The notes: generated by a model not told the origin, from the sequence alone. Shown: positions 9,118-18,504, counted from the first letter of the stretch. The stretch: 64,000 bases of DNA from UBA5072 sp963822145 (GCA_963822145.1 CAWGGG010000003.1:141010-205009), one strand, 5' to 3'. Translations and numbers: made by a program.

Positions 9118-9876
9118 ATGAGTGTTGCACTGAAGGAAAAAATAAACAAGGAAAGATTGCCGGTTCACATCGCCATAATTATGGATGGTAACGGCAGGTG
9201 GGCAGAGAAACGCGGTAATCAGCGTATCTTTGGACATAAGAATGCCATTGCTGCCGTAAGGGATACCGTTGAAGCTTCCGCAGAACTGGGGATCGGGTAT
9301 CTTACCCTTTATGCCTTTTCCACAGAGAACTGGAACCGTCCCAAATCCGAGATCAACGCACTGATGACACTGCTGGTCTCCACCATACATTCCGAGACAA
9401 AGACCCTGACGGATAATAACATCCGACTGCAAGCCATTGGCAATATTAAAAGTCTTCCTGCCAAAGTGCAGGAACAGCTGCAACAGGCCATTGATATTAC
9501 GCGAAACAACACTGGCCTTCGGCTTGTGCTGGCCCTAAGTTATGGATCACGCTGGGAAATTGTCAATGCTGTTAAAAAAGTTATTGTGGACATAGAAACC
9601 GGCAAAATCAATTCCCGTGATCTGGACAGCATAGCCTTTGGGAAATACCTGGATACTGCAGGATGCCCTGATCCTGAACTCGTCATCAGAACCAGCGGGG
9701 AATACAGGGTCAGCAATTTTTTGCTCTGGCAGATTGCTTATGCTGAACTTTATTTCACACCAACGCTATGGCCCGATTTCCGGAGAGAACATTTGTATGA
9801 GGCTTTACTTGATTTTCAGTGCCGTGAAAGACGATTTGGCAAAACAGCAGAACAAATTAAAAAAATATCAATGTAA
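9118..9876 (+). CDS. uppS: Undecaprenyl diphosphate synthase (isoprenyl transferase)
   Basis: Cis-prenyltransferase that condenses isopentenyl diphosphate onto farnesyl diphosphate to give the lipid carrier for peptidoglycan and other polymers. Motifs: HIAIIMDGNGRWAEKRG (catalytic Asp), GHKNAIAAVRD, LTLYAFSTENWNRP, and PELVIRTSGEYRVSNFLLWQ with AYAELYFTPTLWPDF. The reading frame is open further upstream, but that part lies inside the preceding gene in another frame. The ATG at 9118 (MSVALKEKINKERLPVH) gives 252 residues, the normal length, and follows the upstream stop by 4 nt. It heads the envelope cluster uppS-bamA-skp-skp. Confidence 0.95.
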   Translation: MSVALKEKINKERLPVHIAIIMDGNGRWAEKRGNQRIFGHKNAIAAVRDTVEASAELGIGYLTLYAFSTENWNRPKSEINALMTLLVSTIHSETKTLTDNNIRLQAIGNIKSLPAKVQEQLQQAIDITRNNTGLRLVLALSYGSRWEIVNAVKKVIVDIETGKINSRDLDSIAFGKYLDTAGCPDPELVIRTSGEYRVSNFLLWQIAYAELYFTPTLWPDFRREHLYEALLDFQCRERRFGKTAEQIKKISM

Positions 9877-9890
9877 ACCGCTTTCCCCGA

Positions 9891-12521
9891 ATGAAAAATT
9901 CCTTCTTTTTACTTGTTCTGTTATTAATTACTTCCACTGCAATCGGACAAACACCAGATTCCCTGATTTCAGGCTATTTGGATTATGAAAGACCCAGAGA
10001 CTACACCATTGCTGATGTTACCATAACAGGCATCAAGTTTCTGCAAACCAATTACCTGGTCAATATATCCGGACTTATTGTCGGGCAAGAAGTTACTATT
10101 CCCGGTGATAAAATTACACAGGCTATTGATAATTTCTGGTCAATCGGCTTGTTCTCCGATGTGAAGATCATAGCCACCAAGGTCGAGGGGAAATCCATAT
10201 ACCTTGAAATCCGGCTCAAAGAACAGCCCCGCCTTACTAAAATCACACTGCACGGGCTTAAAAAGAGCGAGACCAAAGATGTTGAAGAAAAGATCAACCT
10301 GAAACCAGGGAACCAGGTAACCGAAAATGTGCTGAACAATACAATTACCATTATTAAGAAGCACTATGTTGATAAGGGGTTTTTCAAATGCAAAGTTGAT
10401 ATTGTACAAAAGGCAGATACTACTGTTGGTAACCGTGTTTTCCTGGATATTAACATTGATAAGGGTAAGAGAGTCAAAATTTCTGATATTGAATTCCTTG
10501 GCAACAATACTTTTACGGATGAACGGCTGCGGAGAACCATGAAAAAGACAAAACAAACCAGCCTTAACTTTTTTAAGCCTTCCAAATATGTTGATGCGCA
10601 ATATAAAGAAGACAAGAAATCGTTGATCGATTTTTATAACAAGAACGGGTACCGCGATGCCAAAATCGTGAATGCAAAGCTGGTTGACCTCAACAACAAA
10701 AGAATAGGCCTGGAAGTTACCCTCGAGGAAGGCATCAAGTATTATATCCGTGACATTAGCTGGGTTGGCAATACCAAGCATCTTTCGGGCGCACTGGCCA
10801 GGGTGCTGGGCATGAACAGGGGTGATGTATATGACCAGGCAAAAATCAATGAGCGCTTGTTTTCTGATGATGATGCTATTACCTCCCTGTATATGGATGA
10901 AGGATACCTTTTTTTCTCCATTGATCCCGTTGAAACTAAAATCGAAGGTGATTCCATTGACCTGGAAATGCGGATCAGTGAGGGAGGTCCGGCCACCATT
11001 AATAAAATTATCATCAAGGGCAATACAAAAACCAACGAGCATGTTATCCGCCGCGAACTCAGGACAGTACCCGGTGAATTGTTCAGTAAAACTGATATTG
11101 TCCGTTCCGTAAGGGAACTTGCCGCCATGGGTCATTTCAATCCGGAGAATATAGTCCCCAATCCCCTCCCCAATCTGGCTGACGGAACCGTTGACATCGA
11201 ATATTCCCTGGAGGAAAGATCTAATGACCAGCTTGAAGTTTCCGGCGGCTGGGGAGGTTATGGCTTTGTGGGAACCATTGGTTTGCGTTTTTCGAACTTC
11301 TCAGCGCGTAAAATATTGGATCTCAAGGCCTGGAAACCCGTACCCACGGGTGACGGACAAACCCTCTCAGTTCGTGCACAATCCAACGGCAGATATTACC
11401 AGGCTTATAACCTGTCGTTTGTGGAACCCTGGTTTGGCGGAAAGAAGCCCAACAGTTTCTCCACCTCTTTCTATTATACGATCACCAAACCCTACAGGGG
11501 ATTTGGTGATGCCACATCGAGCAGCTATTTTAAAGTTCTGGGCGCCTCAGTGGGTCTGGGCCGCAGGCTCACCTGGCCCGATGACTACTTCGTTCTCTAT
11601 AATGAATTGGAATACCAACGGTATCATCTTAATGACTACAACGCCAATTTCGTTATCAGTGATGGGTTTTCGAATGTTTTTAATACGGGCATAACCCTAT
11701 CCCGCAGTTCCCAGGATCAGATGATTTACCCGAGAAGGGGTTCAGCTTTTTCAGTGGGATTAAAAATAACACCACCCTATTCGCTTTTCAGACCTGACCG
11801 TTTCTGGGAACTCTCGAATGCTGAAAAACAGACCATATATGACGATATGGCAAATCAATATCCGACAGCAACTCCGGAACAACTTGCAAACCTGGCCGAG
11901 ACCGAAATTGCAGACCAGGAAAACTCCATTAAATACGAATTCATTGAATACCATAAATGGACCTTTAACAGTGCCTGGTATACCACCCTGATAGGAAATT
12001 TCGTTCTGGCGGCCAAGGCCGAGTTTGGCTATCTGGGATTTTTCGATAAGGACATCGGCCCTTCTCCTTTTGAAAAATTTGATGTGGGCGGCAGCGGTAT
12101 GATGGGTTATAATCTTTACGGTACCGATATCGTAGCGTTGCGGGGATACCGTGACGGGTCGCTTACTCCGCAGTCGGTTGTTGTCCGGAACGGCCAGAAT
12201 GTGCTTATTGATGATGGCAATGTATATGTAAAGTATACCCTGGAGTTAAGGTTTCCTTTTACACTTAATCCTTCTGCAACCATATTTGGACTTGCCTTCC
12301 TGGAAGGCGGTAATGCCTGGAGCAAAATACAGGAATTCAACCCGTTCGGTATAAAACGTTCCGTTGGTGTGGGTATACGAGCTTTTCTGCCCATGTTTGG
12401 TATGCTGGGTATCGATTATGGTTTCGGTTTTGATATGCCGAACAGCCAGATTGATTCTGATGACAGAAGAAAAGGTTATCATGGCGGCGAGTTCCACTTT
12501 GTCATGGGACAGCAGTTTTAA
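9891..12521 (+). CDS. bamA: Outer membrane protein assembly factor BamA
   Basis: Central Omp85 subunit of the beta-barrel assembly machine. Signal peptide MKNSFFLLVLLLITSTAIG with cleavage after Q. Five POTRA-like repeats cover about residues 38-430 (for example ADVTITGIKFLQ, LTKITLHGLKKSE, KISDIEFLGNNTFTDERL, YYIRDISWVGNTKHL, INKIIIKGNTKTNEHVI). The C-terminal 16-strand barrel begins near LEVSGGWGGYGFVG. The loop-6 motif is present in the form ALRGYRDGSL, and the chain ends in an aromatic residue (FHFVMGQQF), as barrel substrates do. Length 876 is typical of Bacteroidota, which have longer BamA proteins than E. coli. It starts 14 nt after uppS. Confidence 0.96.
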   Translation: MKNSFFLLVLLLITSTAIGQTPDSLISGYLDYERPRDYTIADVTITGIKFLQTNYLVNISGLIVGQEVTIPGDKITQAIDNFWSIGLFSDVKIIATKVEGKSIYLEIRLKEQPRLTKITLHGLKKSETKDVEEKINLKPGNQVTENVLNNTITIIKKHYVDKGFFKCKVDIVQKADTTVGNRVFLDINIDKGKRVKISDIEFLGNNTFTDERLRRTMKKTKQTSLNFFKPSKYVDAQYKEDKKSLIDFYNKNGYRDAKIVNAKLVDLNNKRIGLEVTLEEGIKYYIRDISWVGNTKHLSGALARVLGMNRGDVYDQAKINERLFSDDDAITSLYMDEGYLFFSIDPVETKIEGDSIDLEMRISEGGPATINKIIIKGNTKTNEHVIRRELRTVPGELFSKTDIVRSVRELAAMGHFNPENIVPNPLPNLADGTVDIEYSLEERSNDQLEVSGGWGGYGFVGTIGLRFSNFSARKILDLKAWKPVPTGDGQTLSVRAQSNGRYYQAYNLSFVEPWFGGKKPNSFSTSFYYTITKPYRGFGDATSSSYFKVLGASVGLGRRLTWPDDYFVLYNELEYQRYHLNDYNANFVISDGFSNVFNTGITLSRSSQDQMIYPRRGSAFSVGLKITPPYSLFRPDRFWELSNAEKQTIYDDMANQYPTATPEQLANLAETEIADQENSIKYEFIEYHKWTFNSAWYTTLIGNFVLAAKAEFGYLGFFDKDIGPSPFEKFDVGGSGMMGYNLYGTDIVALRGYRDGSLTPQSVVVRNGQNVLIDDGNVYVKYTLELRFPFTLNPSATIFGLAFLEGGNAWSKIQEFNPFGIKRSVGVGIRAFLPMFGMLGIDYGFGFDMPNSQIDSDDRRKGYHGGEFHFVMGQQF

Positions 12522-12601
12522 AGCCACCCGGTAAATTTGGTATTGAATTTGATAGGCTTTATTATGAATTTCATTATAAATCAATTCTTAAAAACATCCA
12601 T

Positions 12602-13117
12602 ATGAAAAGATGCTTTATAATACTGGCCGGTTTGCTGCTGCCTCTAGGAATGGCCGTGGCACAAAAATATGCGTTTGTCGATACCGAATATATTCTGAAC
12701 AATATACCTACCTATAAAACTGCACAGGAACAGCTGGATAAGTTTTCCGTCGAATGGCAGAAAGAGGTGGAGGCCAAATATGCCGATATTGAAAAGATGT
12801 ATAAGGATTATCAGGCCGAAAGGGTGCTGCTATCTGAAGATATGCGGCGCCAGCGTGAAGAAACAATCGTAAATAAAGAAAAAGAAGCCAAAGAATTGCA
12901 GAAAAGCTATTTCGGACAGGATGGTGCTTTGTTTAAAAAACGTCAGGAGCTGATTCAACCCATTCAGGATGACATTTACAAAGCGATCAAGGACCTCGCT
13001 ACCGAAAATGGCTATGCCGTGATCTTTGATTCCTCCAGCGGTCCCACCATGATCTATACCAATCCCCGTTATGATGTCAGCGATGAAGTGCTTCAGAAAC
13101 TAGGATATAAAAATTAA
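12602..13117 (+). CDS. OmpH/Skp family periplasmic chaperone, copy 1
   Basis: 171 residues with signal peptide MKRCFIILAGLLLPLGMAVA. The mature protein starts KYAFVDTEYILNNIPTYKTA, the usual OmpH opening. A long charged coiled-coil hairpin (about residues 45-125) forms the tentacles of the Skp trimer. The end, ENGYAVIFDSSSGPTMIY, contains the conserved C-terminal strand. Skp chaperones unfolded outer-membrane proteins toward BamA, encoded just upstream (80-nt gap). A second copy follows. Confidence 0.92.
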   Translation: MKRCFIILAGLLLPLGMAVAQKYAFVDTEYILNNIPTYKTAQEQLDKFSVEWQKEVEAKYADIEKMYKDYQAERVLLSEDMRRQREETIVNKEKEAKELQKSYFGQDGALFKKRQELIQPIQDDIYKAIKDLATENGYAVIFDSSSGPTMIYTNPRYDVSDEVLQKLGYKN

Positions 13118-13152
13118 ATTCTTACATTTGTTCCGAAAAAAAATTGACTAAC

Positions 13153-13677
13153 ATGAAAAATCCTATTGTAATACTGCTATTTACGGGTCTTTTCCTGATA
13201 ACAGGGAATGCATTCTCCCAGGGCACATTGAAACTCGGACACATCAACAGCGGGCTGCTGTTTGCAGCTATGCCTGAAAGCGACAGTGCCTCCAAGCAAA
13301 TAGAAAGAGAAGCTGCAGCCATGCAGAAAACCCTTGAAGAACTTCAGGTTGAATTCAATAAGAAATATGAAGAGTATCTGAAAATATCCAACGATGGCAC
13401 AACCAGCCAGCTTATAGTAACAACCAAGGCAGACGAGCTCCAGGGAATCCAGGAACGGATCCAGACGTTTCAGCAACAGGCAGAACAGTCCATTACTGCA
13501 AAACGGCAGGAACTCTTCAAACCCATCCAGGATAAAGCTATAAAAGCCGTGAATGACGTTGCCGCTGAAAACGGCTTTACTTATATTTTCGATGTTGCCG
13601 GGGGTGCTGTTGTTTACACAGCGCCCGAATCACAGGATATTCTTCCGCTTGTTAAAACAAAGCTGGGCCTGAAATAA
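13153..13677 (+). CDS. OmpH/Skp family periplasmic chaperone, copy 2
   Basis: The ATG at 13153 gives MKNPIVILLFTGLFLITGNA, a proper signal peptide ending AFSQG, and 174 residues; an upstream TTG (13144) would add only three residues and is less likely. The mature part has LKLGHINSGLLFAAMPESDS, a charged helical hairpin (about residues 50-130) and the terminal ENGFTYIFDVAGGAVVY. It is a paralogue of the preceding gene; a tandem pair of skp genes behind bamA is the common Bacteroidota arrangement. A strong terminator follows 25 nt after its stop codon. Confidence 0.92.
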   Translation: MKNPIVILLFTGLFLITGNAFSQGTLKLGHINSGLLFAAMPESDSASKQIEREAAAMQKTLEELQVEFNKKYEEYLKISNDGTTSQLIVTTKADELQGIQERIQTFQQQAEQSITAKRQELFKPIQDKAIKAVNDVAAENGFTYIFDVAGGAVVYTAPESQDILPLVKTKLGLK

Positions 13678-13702
13678 TTGTCAGATCCCGCTGTGCATTA
13701 AG

Positions 13703-13743
13703 AAGGGTTCTGGAGTCGCCGAGACTGCAGAACCCTTTTTTTT
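13703..13743 (+). terminator. Intrinsic terminator after the bamA-skp cluster
   Basis: AAGGGTTCTG at 13703-13712 pairs perfectly with CAGAACCCTT at 13728-13737. An inner AGTC/GACT stem closes over a GCCGA loop, and a run of T (to 13743) follows. This is the clearest intrinsic terminator in the window. It ends the uppS-bamA-skp-skp unit before murI. Confidence 0.92.
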
Positions 13744-13766
13744 GTACATTTGGTTTTTATTGCGAT

Positions 13767-14579
13767 ATGAACGAAAACGCAAACCGACCCATAGGAGTGT
13801 TTGACTCCGGTGTAGGAGGACTTACGGTAGCCAATGCCATCCGCCAGGTGCTGCCAAATGAGAAACTCATCTATTTCGGTGATACAGCCCATTTGCCTTA
13901 TGGCGACAAATCCAAAGAAACCATCGTGGGATACTCGGTCCGAATCACCCGTTATCTGCTCGACCAGGGATGTAAGGTGATTGTGGTGGCATGCAACACA
14001 GCCTCTGCCAATGCCTATGAAGCTATAGTATCGGAGGCTGCTGACAGGGCGCAGGTGGTGGATGTAATTAATCCCGTCGTGGATTATGTCACTTCCATCT
14101 CAACATACAAACGGATCGGGGTGATTGGCACCAAAGGCACGATCAACAGCGGTACTTATGTTGGAAAAATCATTGCCAGGAATCCCCATATATCAGTTGC
14201 ATCGCTCGCAACCCCAATGCTCGTGCCCATGATAGAGGAAGGCTTCATTTTTGACGATATCAGCAATGCGATCATCCGCACTTATCTGTCAAAACCTGAG
14301 TTGTCGCAGATTCAGGCGCTGATCCTGGGTTGTACCCACTACCCCATCATTAAGAACCAGATCAATAAGTTTTTTGATTTCGAGGTTGACATCATTGATT
14401 CCTCCAGGATCATAGCCAATCACCTCAGAAACATACTGATGGCCGGCAACCAGCTCAACTCCGACCCCAGACCGGAGCATAAATTCTATGTTTCGGACTT
14501 TACGGATTATTTCCAGGTAATCTCCAAGTTATTCTTTGAGGAGCAAATTGTACTGGAGAAAGTTAATTTGTGGAATTGA
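13767..14579 (+). CDS. murI: Glutamate racemase
   Basis: Cofactor-independent racemase making D-glutamate for peptidoglycan. The two catalytic cysteines are visible in VVACNTASANAYEA and LILGCTHYPII. The family start is GVFDSGVGGLTVANAIRQ, with YFGDTAHLPYGDKS after it. Length 270 is typical. The gene has its own position after a terminator and converges on the gamma-carbonic-anhydrase-like gene, overlapping its 3' end by 17 nt. It adds to the cell-wall theme of the preceding cluster. Confidence 0.96.
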   Translation: MNENANRPIGVFDSGVGGLTVANAIRQVLPNEKLIYFGDTAHLPYGDKSKETIVGYSVRITRYLLDQGCKVIVVACNTASANAYEAIVSEAADRAQVVDVINPVVDYVTSISTYKRIGVIGTKGTINSGTYVGKIIARNPHISVASLATPMLVPMIEEGFIFDDISNAIIRTYLSKPELSQIQALILGCTHYPIIKNQINKFFDFEVDIIDSSRIIANHLRNILMAGNQLNSDPRPEHKFYVSDFTDYFQVISKLFFEEQIVLEKVNLWN

Positions 14580-15126
14580 CTTGTCCCTCGTCCCTCGTCC
14601 CTTGTCCCCTGTCTGTATCATACCATCCCGCATACATAATATAGTCATCGGCAATGCGGTTTATCATTTCAACCGTCTGCTGCGGATCGGTATCTTTGAT
14701 TCTTTTCGCAGGCACTCCGCCATAAATGCTGCCAGGCTCCACCTGGGTGCCGGAAAGAACCACCGACCCTGCAGCGATAATGGAGTTTTCGCCTATCACA
14801 GCGTTGTCAAGTATGACGGCCCCCATACCGATGAGCACATTGGCCCTGATTTTGGCCCCGTGAATGACCACATTATGACCTATTGAAACATTATCACCGA
14901 TCTCAATCACCGAGCGCTGGTAAAGGCAATGCAGTACGGTTCCGTCCTGTATGTTGACTTTATTTCCAATCCGGATGGAATTGACGTCTCCCCGCACAAC
15001 TACATTGAACCAGAAGCTGCACAGGTCGCCGGCTACCACATCACCGATAATAACAGCAGTATCTGCCAGGTAACAGTCGTTTCCGAGTCTGGGTGTAAAG
15101 CCGCGGACGGATTTTATTAGACACAT
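14563..15126 (-). CDS. Gamma-carbonic-anhydrase-like hexapeptide-repeat protein
   Basis: 187-residue left-handed beta-helix protein of the YrdA/PaaY/gamma-CA group. The repeats run through about residues 15-150 (for example NDCYLADTAVIIGDVVAGDL, ANVLIGMGAVILDNAVIGEN). The three zinc-type histidines are present in TVLHCLYQRS and SIGHNVVIHGAKI. Many family members have no proven carbonic anhydrase activity. The last residues (RGQGTRDEGQ) are encoded by a 7-nt GGGACRA repeat, so the frame runs through a repeat element (14580-14613) before stopping; a shorter ancestral C-terminus is likely. The start at 15126 gives the normal family N-terminus. Confidence 0.88.
   Translation of the reverse strand: MCLIKSVRGFTPRLGNDCYLADTAVIIGDVVAGDLCSFWFNVVVRGDVNSIRIGNKVNIQDGTVLHCLYQRSVIEIGDNVSIGHNVVIHGAKIRANVLIGMGAVILDNAVIGENSIIAAGSVVLSGTQVEPGSIYGGVPAKRIKDTDPQQTVEMINRIADDYIMYAGWYDTDRGQGTRDEGQVNSTN
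14580..14613. repeat. 7-nt GTCCCTY repeat (family B, copy 1)
   Basis: TTGTCCCTCGTCCCTCGTCC followed by CTTGTCCCCTGTC, period 7. It lies inside the 3' end of the minus-strand hexapeptide gene and encodes its GQGTRDEGQ tail. Other copies lie at 21481-21532, 21611-21658 and 29795-29837. Confidence 0.85.
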
Positions 15127-15160
15127 ATTTGATGAATTTCTGGAGACAAAGATAGAATAA

Positions 15161-15271
15161 GTTGTGATGGTTGTGATGGTTGTGGTGGTTATGATGGTTG
15201 TGATGGTTGTGGGTTGTGATGGTTAATGAACAATCACAACAAACACAACAAATCACAACAATCACAACCTT
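15161..15271. repeat. 9-nt-period GGTTGTGAT / CAACAATCA repeat (family A, copy 2)
   Basis: GGTTGTGAT-like units run over 15161-15223, then TAATGAA, then CAATCACAA/CAACAATCA units to 15271. The two arms are complementary and could form a long hairpin, as in copy 1. It lies between the divergent starts of the hexapeptide gene (15126) and korA (15438). I see nothing else that is gene-like in this 311-bp gap. Confidence 0.85.
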
Positions 15272-15437
15272 TTCACAGGCACCCCTTCACGACAATTTAA
15301 AAATTTGAACCCTATTGGCAAACAACTGTTAGTATAGGATGTGATTTATATCATATAATCCCAAATTCTGATCATTCATCATGGCTAGTTTTATAAGAAT
15401 TAGCTAACATTGTTATCCAAATTCAGGTTGACCGATC

Positions 15438-17291
15438 ATGAAGAAACGAGTAAAAGTAATTGAAAGGGATGAAGTCGTAATAAAATTTGCCGGTGATTCC
15501 GGTGACGGTATTCAGCTAACCGGTGCACAATTTTCAGACACATCCGCCTTTATTGGAAATGACCTGGCCACATTTCCGGATTATCCGGCGGAGATCAGGG
15601 CACCGCAGGGAACAGTAGCCGGTGTATCTGGATTCCAGGTTCATATCGGGGCTAAGGAAGTAACAACACCCGGGGATTTGGCTGATGTTCTGGTTGCCAT
15701 GAATCCCGCAGCCCTTAAAGCCAATATGAAATGGATCAAGCCAGGAGCAACCATTATCGTAGATATAGACAATTTCGATTCACGTCACTATAAAAAGGCC
15801 GATTATATAGAGGATCCTTTGGAAGATGGTTCGCTTGAAGGTTTTAATGTAGTGAAGGCACCCATTACCGAAATGACCCGTGATGTAGTGAAGCAATTCG
15901 GGCTTGACAACAAGATTGCCGAAAAGACCAAGAATCAGTTTGTGGCAGGAATCCTCTTTTGGTTGTTTAATCGTGATCTGAAAATTGGAGAATCCTTTCT
16001 TCACGACCGGTTTAAAAACAAGCCTGAGCTGATTGAAGCCAACCTCGAAGTATTGCGCGCCGGGTACAATTACGCCGAGACCGTAGAAGCCATTGAAGCC
16101 ACCTACCAGGTAAAACCGGCGGATAAAGGAGCCGGCCTTTACCGGAATATTTCGGGCAATATTGCGGTTGCATGGGGACTGCTCGCTGCTGCTGAGAAAG
16201 CCGGACGAAAATTGTTCCTTGGTTCCTATCCGATCACTCCTGCCACGGAGATCCTGCAGGAACTGTCGAAGATGAAAAATCTCGGAGCCATTGTTTTCCA
16301 GGCCGAAGACGAAATTGCCGGCGTTTGTTCCGCCATTGGAGCTTCTTTTACAGGATGCCTGGGTGTATCCTCCACCTCCGGACCGGGTTTGTCCCTTAAA
16401 GGTGAAGGGATCGGCCTGGCTGTCATTACAGAGCTTCCTCTGGTAGTAGTGGATGTGCAACGGGGCGGACCTTCAACGGGATTGCCCACAAAAACTGAAC
16501 AATCTGATCTTCTTCAGGCTTTATACGGCCGCCATGGAGAAAGCCAGGTAGTTGTGCTCGCATCCTCCACCCCGGCCAACTGTTTTGATTTTGCATTTGA
16601 AGCCTCCAGACTGGCCATTGAACATATGACTCCTGTTATTCTGTTATCCGACGGATACCTGGCAAACGGATCGGAATTGTGGAAGATCCCTTCAGTTAAA
16701 GATCTGCCCGAAATAAAGGCTCCCCTGGTGAAGGACAATGATACCGAATATCAGCCTTACCTCCGGGATCCGGAAACCCTTGTACGCAGATGGGCATTAC
16801 CAGGCCAGGCCGGTCTGAGGCACCATATCGGCGGCCTCGAGAAAGCTGATATCACAGGTGAAATCTCCTACGATCCTTATAATCACGAAAAAATGACCAT
16901 CTACCGCACGGAAAAGATCGAACGGATAGCTCATTTCATTCCGAAACAGGAGGTTATAGGATCTGAAGAAGGAGAATTGCTGGTTGTTGGCTGGGGAGGC
17001 ACCTATGGCGCTTTGTATACTGCTGTTGTGGAATTACAGGAGGAAGGAAAGAGCATCAGCATGGTGCAATTCAATTATATAAATCCACTGCCTGTGAATG
17101 TTTCTGATATTTTCAGCAAATTCAGGAAGATCATCATTTGTGAACTGAATATGGGACAGTTCGCCGTCTACCTCAGGAGCAAACTGCCGCAATTTACTTA
17201 CTTGCAGTTTAATAAGATTCAGGGTCTTCCTTTCCTGATCTCCGAATTGAAACATAAGTTTAACCGGGTTTTGAACGATATTGAGAAATAG
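15438..17291 (+). CDS. korA: 2-oxoacid:acceptor oxidoreductase, alpha (fused gamma-alpha) subunit
   Basis: 617 residues. The N-terminal gamma domain (about residues 10-200) starts VVIKFAGDSGDGIQLTGAQF, with PDYPAEIRAPQGTVAGVSG. The alpha pyrimidine-binding domain follows (about 235-617), with GNIAVAWGLLAAAEKAGRKL, SYPITPATEILQ and AEDEIAGVCSAIGASFTG. This fused form is usual in 2-oxoglutarate (or related 2-oxoacid):ferredoxin oxidoreductases of Bacteroidota, which oxidatively decarboxylate 2-oxoglutarate to succinyl-CoA or run the reverse reaction. The beta subunit follows after 2 nt. There is no separate ferredoxin-domain subunit next to it. Substrate choice between 2-oxoglutarate and other 2-oxoacids is inferred. 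Confidence 0.92.
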   Translation: MKKRVKVIERDEVVIKFAGDSGDGIQLTGAQFSDTSAFIGNDLATFPDYPAEIRAPQGTVAGVSGFQVHIGAKEVTTPGDLADVLVAMNPAALKANMKWIKPGATIIVDIDNFDSRHYKKADYIEDPLEDGSLEGFNVVKAPITEMTRDVVKQFGLDNKIAEKTKNQFVAGILFWLFNRDLKIGESFLHDRFKNKPELIEANLEVLRAGYNYAETVEAIEATYQVKPADKGAGLYRNISGNIAVAWGLLAAAEKAGRKLFLGSYPITPATEILQELSKMKNLGAIVFQAEDEIAGVCSAIGASFTGCLGVSSTSGPGLSLKGEGIGLAVITELPLVVVDVQRGGPSTGLPTKTEQSDLLQALYGRHGESQVVVLASSTPANCFDFAFEASRLAIEHMTPVILLSDGYLANGSELWKIPSVKDLPEIKAPLVKDNDTEYQPYLRDPETLVRRWALPGQAGLRHHIGGLEKADITGEISYDPYNHEKMTIYRTEKIERIAHFIPKQEVIGSEEGELLVVGWGGTYGALYTAVVELQEEGKSISMVQFNYINPLPVNVSDIFSKFRKIIICELNMGQFAVYLRSKLPQFTYLQFNKIQGLPFLISELKHKFNRVLNDIEK

Positions 17292-17293
17292 CC

Positions 17294-18307
17294 ATGGAAG
17301 ACAATTGTGTAACAACCATACAGGATTTTAAAATGGATAAGGCCGCCCGCTGGTGCCCGGGCTGTGGCGGTCATGCTGTACTGGCAGCCATTCAGCGGGC
17401 ATTGCCTGAAACCGGTATTCCCAAGGAAAAAGTAGTGTTTGTGTCCGGTATCGGTTGCTCTTCGAGGTTTCCATACTACATCAATACCTATGGCTTTCAT
17501 GGGCTTCACGGAAGGGGCCCGGCTATTGCCTCCGGGATCAAACTGGCCAATCCAGATCTCAGTGTCTGGCTTGTAACCGGTGACGGGGATTCTATGGCGA
17601 TCGGCGGTAACCATTTTATACACCTGTTGCGCCGAAACCTAAATATCAAGATCCTGCTTTTCAACAATAAGATATATGGTCTGACCAAGGGTCAGTATTC
17701 ACCAACCACCCCCAAGGGAAGTATTACCAAATCGTCCCCCGATGGGACCATTGAGGATCCTTTCCTTCCGGGCGAACTCGCTATGGGCGCACAGGGAAAT
17801 TTCTTCGCCCGCGTGGTGGATACCGATCTTGAAATGATGAAGGAGGTCTTCACACAGGCTGCGCAGCATAAAGGAACGGCTCTTATAGAAGTACTTCAGA
17901 ATTGTGTGATCTTCAACGATGACATTCACGCCGAAATTACCAGTAAAGAACTCCGTGCTGAGCACCAGATCTATCTGAAACAAGGACAGCCCATGCTCTT
18001 TGGTAAAAATATGGAACTCGGCCTGGTCCAGGAGGGTACACGGTTTAAAGTGGTGAAAGTCGGCGAAAACGGCGTGCGACTGGAGGATATCCTGGTACAT
18101 GATGCGATGAACCATGACGATACCAGGGACTATATGCTGGTGAGAATGAGCCTGCCCAACTATCCCATCGCCATGGGAGTCATCCGGTCGTGCCGTTCAG
18201 GGGTATATGAGGACCTTTTATACAAGCAAATTGATTCCATAAGGTCAAAATCCAAAGTTAAAACGGTGGACGACCTGCTCACCAGCGGCAATACTTTTTC
18301 GATATAA
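17294..18307 (+). CDS. korB: 2-oxoacid:ferredoxin oxidoreductase, beta subunit
   Basis: 337 residues; thiamine-diphosphate-binding partner of the upstream subunit. It opens with KAARWCPGCGGHAVLAAIQR, carrying the CPGCG cysteines for the [4Fe-4S] cluster. It continues with VSGIGCSSRFPYYINTYGFH and the TPP/Mg motif VTGDGDSMAIGGNHF through LFNNKIYGLTKGQYSPTT. C-terminal residues NYPIAMGVIRSCRSGVYEDL are typical. Spacing of 2 nt to korA indicates an operon. It is followed by a hairpin-forming repeat (18323-18416). Confidence 0.94.
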   Translation: MEDNCVTTIQDFKMDKAARWCPGCGGHAVLAAIQRALPETGIPKEKVVFVSGIGCSSRFPYYINTYGFHGLHGRGPAIASGIKLANPDLSVWLVTGDGDSMAIGGNHFIHLLRRNLNIKILLFNNKIYGLTKGQYSPTTPKGSITKSSPDGTIEDPFLPGELAMGAQGNFFARVVDTDLEMMKEVFTQAAQHKGTALIEVLQNCVIFNDDIHAEITSKELRAEHQIYLKQGQPMLFGKNMELGLVQEGTRFKVVKVGENGVRLEDILVHDAMNHDDTRDYMLVRMSLPNYPIAMGVIRSCRSGVYEDLLYKQIDSIRSKSKVKTVDDLLTSGNTFSI

Positions 18308-18322
18308 AATTTAGAATCATCC

Positions 18323-18416
18323 TTCGACTCCGCTCAGGATGACACTTCGACCCCGCTCAGGATGACAATTCGACTCCGCACAGGATGACACGTCTGTCAT
18401 GCTGAGCGGAGTCGAA
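18323..18416. repeat. Three direct and one inverted copy of a 22-nt unit (family C)
   Basis: Direct units of the type TTCGACTCCGCTCAGGATGA (plus CA) lie at 18323-18344, 18346-18367 and 18369-18390. An inverted copy (TGTCATGCTGAGCGGAGTCG plus AA) lies at 18395-18416. The third and fourth units form a 22-bp stem with a 4-nt loop. Located in the 197-bp gap after korB. No T-run follows, so it is not a standard terminator. I believe similar elements are scattered in many Bacteroidota genomes, from memory. Confidence 0.85.
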
Positions 18417-18504
18417 GCATTGTTCGGACCCGCATAACAATGGTTTTTTACCTTGCATCATTGATGGGAATTGGTTAAATTTCATGGATTAATCATCCTG
18501 AAAT

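Noticed and set aside
10140..11135. 331-codon minus-strand frame inside bamA
   Set aside because: Antisense shadow of the POTRA region; no independent support.
18323..18416. Rho-independent terminator after korB
   Set aside because: The stem is strong, but no T-run follows and the element has three extra direct units, so it is listed as a repeat.
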